NCBI GenBank assembly: GCA_003176045.1
Contig: PSRM01000058.1
Span: 1 to 33,413, forward strand
Length of the DNA stretch: 33,413 nucleotides
Direction: 5' to 3'
Source: Verrucomicrobiota bacterium
GTDB taxonomy: Bacteria; Verrucomicrobiota; Verrucomicrobiia; Limisphaerales; UBA8199
Shown here: one piece after another, positions 28,411 through 33,413 of the stretch
How the letters are laid out: each line of letters begins with the position of its first letter
Position numbering within the stretch: position 1 is the stretch's first letter
Notes under the pieces: model-generated
Seen by the model: the letters and a program-made list of their open reading frames with translations, nothing else
What the model was told of the DNA's origin: nothing
Databases searched by the model: none
Made by a program: the position numbers and the translations under genes

Positions 28411-30378
28411 ATGGCGGGCAGACGGACCGCTGCCATTGCCCGGCGCGTGTTTTGCGCGGCCCTGTTCGGAGTGGCGGTGATCGCTGCTCGGCCGGCTTCA
28501 GCCATAAATGGCAGCTTCACCAACAACGGCTCGGGCTGGTCTGGTCTCGGTTCTGCCACCAACGGCTCGCCCCACGTGGTCACCAATGCCGATGGCGTCG
28601 TCGTTTTGCGTATTGGGGCCGATAACGGCGTGAAGGGAGCGGCAGACAAAAAAGTACGCAGCCTTACCGTGGATCAATGCGTGGGCCCCGCCGGGGGCCG
28701 TTGCGGGATCAAATTCCATGCAGATTTCACCCAGGTTGGAACCGAGAAAGCCAAGGTGAAGATCAACTACAAAAACAAGAGCGGATCCGGAAGCACTCCC
28801 GAGCAACCCGGAACGATCGGTCCTGGATCCAATGACTGGATAATCAACAAGGCCGATGAGTGCGGAGATACGCTGTTTGTTACCTTTTGGATCGAGGGCA
28901 CCGGTCAGATCAGTTCCACCCTGGATGTTTCAGTTGTGGAGGTGAAGTGTGATTCTAAAGATCCCACCGTGCTGGCCATGGCTGTGCCGCAATTCGGCGA
29001 TCCGCTGGCGGCATCCTATCCGCTGCCCCTTGGCGGCTTTGCCGCCGGCTTGCCGCCTCATGACACCGACACGATAGTCCAAAGACCAACAGGCTTGTCC
29101 CCACTGGCGAATCCATTCTTCTCCGGCAGCAGTTCTAATTCACTGGATGCGGTGCTCCCGGCGGCAGACCAGACCATTTTTTACAAATATGATCCCCAGA
29201 CTGCTTCATTCGACAGTTATTTTCGGAGCGCAGGTCATTGGTTCCCCTCTGGCGGCACATTTGGGCCGGGCGACGCCGCGTTCATTGATAGCCCGGTGCC
29301 GCAACAGTTCGATTTCAGGGGCCAGTATGTGCCGCTGCCCTTCGGCCAACATCCGTCTGCGGGCTGGGCCTACTTCGCCAACCCGGTAGATTGGCCCATG
29401 CTTCTGGAAGACGTGATGGGCTTTAAACCGGTGGTAGGCGACGTGGTGGTGATGTTTCAGCACGGGGACAGCAATCAGGCCCCGCCCGGAACACCCTCGT
29501 CCGGGTTCACCTTTCAGCCGGACAACTTTGCCCAGCAGCCGGTCATCCCGGTCGGAGAAACCGTGCAGGTCTTTTTCGCCGATCCGAGCCAGGTGCCCAT
29601 CGAAATCATTCCGCTATCTTTGGTGTCAGTGGCCCCCTCGACCAATATCCTGGTGACCGCTCCCGGCGGGTTGCCGGGCGGCGGCGTTCTTCAAACGGCC
29701 GATTCGCTGGGCGCAAACACGCAGTGGAAATCGCTCATGGGCGTGGCCGATTATTACTGGGAGCCGGCCACCAATCCCGCGCATTATTTCCGGCTGGCGT
29801 TCAACGAGCCCACCGGCAGCCTTTACGGTTACATGATCCAGACCAATGGCGCCCCCGCCACGGGCCTGTCGGTGCAACTGGCCCCAAATGGCGCCACGCA
29901 AGCCATGGGCAACTTTGGCCAATTCAGCTTCTTCGACGTGCCGCTCGGTTTGGTGGACCTCAACATCAGCGCTCCTGTCCAGGTCTTCGATCCTCCCACC
30001 GGGCAGTTCGCCGTTTACACAGCGAGTTTGCCTGTGACGGTGAACCTGACTTCGCCAGTGACGAGCGTCGCGATCACTGAGAACTTCACCGCGCTGGTGT
30101 CGGAGCCGCCGCAACCGCCCACGTGCAAGTGCAAGCCCCAGTGCGGGGCCACCAAGGCCACGATCAACGGCGTGTCAACCGTCGTGCTTGGCGGCGGACC
30201 CATTCCCAATCCTTGCCCTGACGGCGTTTGCACCGTTACGATCACCGCCCCGGGCGGCGTCAATATCACCACCAGCCCCACCGGCCGAGCCACTTTCAAG
30301 AACGCGGCCAACGGTGTTTATAAGGTCACCTCGACGGTTTGCGGTATCACGAAAACGGCCTCAGTCACAGTGCCGTAA
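28411..30378 (+). CDS. Secreted beta-rich protein with Cys-rich C-terminal domain, unknown function
   Basis: From ATG 28411, 655 residues with a good signal peptide (RRVFCAALFGVAVIAARPAS, cut after ASA). An N-terminal domain (about 30-190) contains cysteines and a beta pattern (DQCVGPAGGRCGIKFHADF). A middle domain (about 225-330) resembles a verrucomicrobial repeat pattern of NPF...LDAVLP...YKYD...GPGDAAFID. A carboxypeptidase-regulatory-like beta module follows (SLYGYMIQTNGAPATGLSVQ), and the C-terminus has CKCKPQCGATKA and CPDGVC with another such module. The frame is open from ATG 28267, but those 48 residues are atypical, so 28411 is preferred. No known enzyme motif. Probably a surface or matrix protein like the next gene. 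Confidence 0.75.
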   Translation: MAGRRTAAIARRVFCAALFGVAVIAARPASAINGSFTNNGSGWSGLGSATNGSPHVVTNADGVVVLRIGADNGVKGAADKKVRSLTVDQCVGPAGGRCGIKFHADFTQVGTEKAKVKINYKNKSGSGSTPEQPGTIGPGSNDWIINKADECGDTLFVTFWIEGTGQISSTLDVSVVEVKCDSKDPTVLAMAVPQFGDPLAASYPLPLGGFAAGLPPHDTDTIVQRPTGLSPLANPFFSGSSSNSLDAVLPAADQTIFYKYDPQTASFDSYFRSAGHWFPSGGTFGPGDAAFIDSPVPQQFDFRGQYVPLPFGQHPSAGWAYFANPVDWPMLLEDVMGFKPVVGDVVVMFQHGDSNQAPPGTPSSGFTFQPDNFAQQPVIPVGETVQVFFADPSQVPIEIIPLSLVSVAPSTNILVTAPGGLPGGGVLQTADSLGANTQWKSLMGVADYYWEPATNPAHYFRLAFNEPTGSLYGYMIQTNGAPATGLSVQLAPNGATQAMGNFGQFSFFDVPLGLVDLNISAPVQVFDPPTGQFAVYTASLPVTVNLTSPVTSVAITENFTALVSEPPQPPTCKCKPQCGATKATINGVSTVVLGGGPIPNPCPDGVCTVTITAPGGVNITTSPTGRATFKNAANGVYKVTSTVCGITKTASVTVP

Positions 30379-30753
30379 CTAAGGTGGGTGGTTGAGGCGA
30401 TTATTGGGAATTTAGACTGGAGCGCTGGCATATTGCCGCGCACCAGCATGGGACAAACGAATGGGGACAAACGAATAACAACAAGGATTCGTTCCCTTTC
30501 GCTTGTCCCCATTCGTTTGTCCTCTTTTCTCGCGCTCTCGCGGGCAGGCGAAGCGAGACGCCTGTTCCACTTTCCCTCCGTGCAGTTCCCGTCCGTACCG
30601 CTCTCGTCCGTAGCACCCCTGTCAGTATGACTGCGGATTTACGATTACGTAGTTGCCAGCGTATAAATGCGGACGACCGAAGTAACACAACAAGACTTTT
30701 CGCCCTCGACAATCCAATCCAATGCGCCTGGTTCAGTTCAGTTCTCCTTGCTT
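30379..30753. other. Intergenic region before the giant Ig-repeat gene
   Basis: Mainly the long inverted repeat at 30452-30521, then TTCCCGTCCGTACCGCTCTC-type short repeats (about 30584-30615) and unremarkable sequence. The promoter of the next gene should be between about 30620 and 30750; none is clear. Confidence 0.5.
30452..30521. repeat. 24-bp inverted repeat, one mismatch, after the 655-residue gene
   Basis: The arms 30452-30475 (starting GACAAACGAATGGGGACAA) and 30498-30521 pair with one mismatch around a 22-nt spacer. CCTCTTTTCTC follows the right arm, so it could end transcription of the upstream gene, though the stem is much longer than a normal terminator. Confidence 0.7.
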
Positions 30754-33413
30754 ATGAAGATGAAGATCGTTGGTGGCTGTGCCGCGTTGGTGGTCCTTTG
30801 GTTCGCTCGCGATGCGCAAGCGTTTAGCGCGCAGCTTCAGGGGCAATCCTTTGGAAGCACTAATTGGCAAAGCGTCAATCTGATGGGATGGAAGGAACTC
30901 GACTTCGCCCCGTGCCGGACTTTGTTCACAGGCGGGCCCGCGACAAATCAGACCATCGTGGTGACCTTCGATCATACGCAAACAGCGGGCGGAAACGTAA
31001 CTCCCGGAATCGAGAACCTGTATTACTTCACGAACTCATCAAATGTAACAATCACTTCGGGGCCTACTCTGTCCGCTCCCTTAGGTGTGGACCAGTGGTC
31101 TTATACCTTCACAGTCACTTTGACCAGCGCGACCAACGCAGGTTTTGTTCAGTTCTATGCGCGGCTGGCGGCCGGCTGTCACAATTTCAGCGGCAGTTCG
31201 CTGCACCTGGGCGGCACACCCGCTCTTAGCACGCTCCAAATTGCCAAACCCGGTCCGGCCCCAGGCAGTCCGGACCTTGGCATCACGAAGATGGGCCCGG
31301 CTACTGCCAACCCCGGAGAGGTAATTACTTACGTACTTTCCTACACGAACCAGGCCACCGCGGGCGGCGCCACTGGAGTCCAATTGAGCGATACGCTGCC
31401 ATCGGCGCTTACTTTTGTGAGCTGCTCGGCCGGATGCAGTGTTGTTGGCCCGACCATCATCTGGGACCTGGGAAGCGTCGCGCGCGGCGTTACCGGATCT
31501 GTCACGTATCAGGCCCAGGTGATCAACTCTGCCATCAATGGTTCGACCTTTCAGAATTCAGCCTTCATTGCCGAGGCTGAAAACGATGTGAACCCCGCAG
31601 ACAATCGGGCATCAGTGGTCACAACCGTGACGTTCGGGTGCATCCCGCCTTCCATTGTAACAGCGCCCGCAGGCGCGACCAACTGCGCGGGCGCGCCGGT
31701 CAGTTTGAGTGTAAGCGCGAACGGAACGGCCCTGGCCTATCAGTGGCGCAAAAATACTGCCCCAATCCCCGGCGCAACGAACGCCACCTACTCGGTAAGT
31801 TCACTCGCCGTAACTGATGGCGGCACTTACGACGTGGTGCTGACGAACCTCTGCGGAACTGCGACTTCGGCTGGCACAACGGTCGTGGTTACGAGTACGA
31901 CGGCCGATGCGTTGATTTCGCAAACGAACTGCCCCGGCGACTCCGTTTCCTTCAGCACCACGGCCCATGGCGTTGGACCTTTCAGCTATCAGTGGGTCAA
32001 AGATGGTGTGCTGCTTTCCGGCCAGACCAATAGCTCTCTGGCCTTGAGCGGCATCACCAACGGAAGCACCGGTGTTTACTCGGTGCAAGTCAATGGCGCC
32101 TGCAACAGCATCACCAATTTCGCCAATCTTACGGTCAATACGCCGACTACTGCCGATGCATTGCTCTCCCAAACCAATTGCCCCGGCGACGCCGTTTCCT
32201 TCAACACCACAGCCCACGGCACCGGGCCGTTCAGTTATCAGTGGGCCAAAGATGGTTCACCGCTCTCAGGCCAGATCAACAGCACTTTGACGCTCAGCGG
32301 TATCAGCGGCGGCAGCACGGGTGTTTACTCCGTGCAAGTCAGCGGCGCCTGCAACAGCGTCACCAACTTCGCCACTCTCACCGTCAATACGCCGACCACA
32401 GCCGATGCGCTGTTCTCCCAAACCAATTGCCCTGGTGGCACTGTTTCCTTCAGTGCCGCGGCGCATGGCACCGGGCCGTTCAGTTATCAGTGGGTCAAAG
32501 ATGGTTCACCGCTCTCGAGCCAGACCAACAGCACTTTGACGCTGAGCGGGATCACTAGCGGCAGCGCGGGCCTCTATTCGGTGCAGATCATCGGCGCTTG
32601 CAATAGTGTCACCAACTTCGCCACTCTCACCGTCAATACGCCGACCACAGCCGATGCGCTGCTCTCCCAAACCAATTGCCCCGGCGACACCGTTTCCTTC
32701 AGCACCACAGCGCATGGCACAGGACCCTTCAGTTATCAGTGGATCAAAGATAGTTTGGCACTTTCAGGCAAGACCGATAGCAGTCTGACTCTGATCGGTA
32801 TCACCAGCGGCAGCGCGGGGCTTTATTCAGTGCAGGTCAGCGGCGCTTGCAACAGTGTGACCAACTTTGCCAATCTTACGGTCAATACGCCGACTACTGC
32901 CGATGCATTGCTCTCCCAAACCAATTGCCCCGGCGACACCGTCTCGTTCAGCACCACAGCCCATGGCACCGGACCGTTTAGTTATCAGTGGGTCAGAGAT
33001 GGCTCGCCGCTGTCGGGCAAGACTGACAGTAGCCTGACGCTGATCAGCATCAGCAGCGGCAGCGCTGGTCTTTATTCGGTGCAAGTTAGCGGTGCCTGTA
33101 ACAGTGTCACCAACTTCGCCAACCTTACGGTCAATACGCCCACCACAGCCGACGCTTTGACCTCGCAAACCAACTGCCCCGGCGACACTGTTTTATTCAG
33201 CACCACAGCCCATGGCACCGGACCGTTTAGTTATCAGTGGGTCAAAGATGGCTCGCCGCTCTCCGGCAAGACCGACAGCACCCTGACGCTGAGCAGCATC
33301 AGTAGCGGCAGCGCGGGTCTTTATTCAGTGCAGGTTAGCGGGGCCTGCAACAGCGTCACCAACTTCGCCAATCTCACGGTCAATACGCCGACTACAGCCG
33401 ATGCACTGATCTC
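30754..33413 (+). CDS. Giant secreted protein with DUF11 domain and tandem Ig repeats (3' end outside window)
   Basis: Open from ATG 30754 (or 30760) to the window edge, at least 886 codons, with no stop. Signal peptide MKMKIVGGCAALVVLWFARD with cleavage near AQAFS. Residues about 25-165 are a beta-rich domain. A DUF11-type domain follows at about 168-290 (DLGITKMGPATANPGEVITY, LSDTLPSALTFVSC, NPADNRASVVTTV), then one divergent Ig-like domain (YQWRKNTAPIPGATNATYSV), then from 31912 Ig units of exactly 83 residues, six complete and one begun. Each unit has a cysteine near the start (QTNCPGD) and one near the end (GACNS), which could form the Ig disulphide. It is a likely surface adhesin or matrix protein. 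The missing end would show whether a sorting domain is present. Confidence 0.87.
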   Translation, partial: MKMKIVGGCAALVVLWFARDAQAFSAQLQGQSFGSTNWQSVNLMGWKELDFAPCRTLFTGGPATNQTIVVTFDHTQTAGGNVTPGIENLYYFTNSSNVTITSGPTLSAPLGVDQWSYTFTVTLTSATNAGFVQFYARLAAGCHNFSGSSLHLGGTPALSTLQIAKPGPAPGSPDLGITKMGPATANPGEVITYVLSYTNQATAGGATGVQLSDTLPSALTFVSCSAGCSVVGPTIIWDLGSVARGVTGSVTYQAQVINSAINGSTFQNSAFIAEAENDVNPADNRASVVTTVTFGCIPPSIVTAPAGATNCAGAPVSLSVSANGTALAYQWRKNTAPIPGATNATYSVSSLAVTDGGTYDVVLTNLCGTATSAGTTVVVTSTTADALISQTNCPGDSVSFSTTAHGVGPFSYQWVKDGVLLSGQTNSSLALSGITNGSTGVYSVQVNGACNSITNFANLTVNTPTTADALLSQTNCPGDAVSFNTTAHGTGPFSYQWAKDGSPLSGQINSTLTLSGISGGSTGVYSVQVSGACNSVTNFATLTVNTPTTADALFSQTNCPGGTVSFSAAAHGTGPFSYQWVKDGSPLSSQTNSTLTLSGITSGSAGLYSVQIIGACNSVTNFATLTVNTPTTADALLSQTNCPGDTVSFSTTAHGTGPFSYQWIKDSLALSGKTDSSLTLIGITSGSAGLYSVQVSGACNSVTNFANLTVNTPTTADALLSQTNCPGDTVSFSTTAHGTGPFSYQWVRDGSPLSGKTDSSLTLISISSGSAGLYSVQVSGACNSVTNFANLTVNTPTTADALTSQTNCPGDTVLFSTTAHGTGPFSYQWVKDGSPLSGKTDSTLTLSSISSGSAGLYSVQVSGACNSVTNFANLTVNTPTTADALI
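31912..33413 (+). repeat. Exact 249-bp tandem array (Ig units)
   Basis: Unit starts fall at 31912, 32161, 32410, 32659, 32908, 33157 and 33406, all exactly 249 bp (83 codons) apart with no indel. Most units carry GTGPFSYQW, LSG and GLYSVQV cores; changes are mostly single bases. The array continues outside the window. Confidence 0.95.

Noticed and set aside
30627..30827. 66-residue frame just before the giant Ig gene
   Set aside because: Overlaps the signal-peptide region of the Ig gene in another frame and has no start signal or motif.
31801..33168. Series of minus-strand open frames in the Ig array
   Set aside because: They repeat with the same 249-bp period as the sense-strand Ig units and are a by-product of its codon use.

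Overview
The window looks like a chromosomal segment of a Gram-negative member of the PVC group, most likely Verrucomicrobiota of the Pedosphaera/Limisphaerales type. That is inference from gene content: a porin and a TolC-type channel (so an outer membrane), an H-X9-DG pseudopilin, large secreted Ig-repeat proteins, GYF_2-headed membrane proteins and a Tat-exported Gfo/Idh/MocA oxidoreductase. Intergenic DNA crowded with short degenerate repeats and palindromes fits too. No rRNA, tRNA, CRISPR array, transposase or phage gene was seen.

Layout. (1) 176-5323, + strand: an uptake locus with a coiled-coil OprO/OprP-like porin and the binding protein, ATPase and permease of a nitrate/sulfonate/taurine-type ABC importer. 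(2) 5474-12177: RNase D (-), an AMP-forming acyl-CoA ligase (+), a small membrane protein with a His cluster (+), a TolC-like channel (-) and the tRNA t6A enzyme Sua5/TsaC (-). (3) 12361-17780: a pseudopilin (-) divergent from a 1081-residue Ig-domain secreted protein (+), then a secreted PAP2 acid phosphatase (+). (4) 17823-20901: a 62-residue protein (-) with a promoter suggesting a leaderless mRNA, an MFS exporter (-) and divergent trpD (+). (5) 21239-26200, + strand: two small exported or anchored proteins, then an array of three GYF_2 proteins with different membrane domains, a DUF2752 protein and a small membrane protein. (6) 26390-33413, + strand: the Tat oxidoreductase, a 655-residue secreted protein, and the beginning of a giant secreted protein (DUF11 domain, then Ig units of exactly 249 bp) that runs off the window.

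The most striking property is how often the short intergenic repeats and palindromes are read as protein. I count about eleven of some twenty-three genes in which a leader, start codon, linker or C-terminal tail is made of the same repeat sequence found between genes. Examples are the long pseudopilin leader, the PAP2 leader (a 122-bp palindromic element with perfect 15-bp terminal inverted repeats), a heptad-repeat linker in Sua5, the start and an internal linker of TrpD, a basic linker in the acyl-CoA ligase, and tails of the ABC ATPase, a HEAT-like protein and a GYF_2 protein. Conserved catalytic cores appear untouched. The second notable feature is the GYF_2/TM2/DUF4190/DUF2752 array, a plausible membrane-associated module of unknown function. 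All family names come from reading motifs by eye; no database search was possible.
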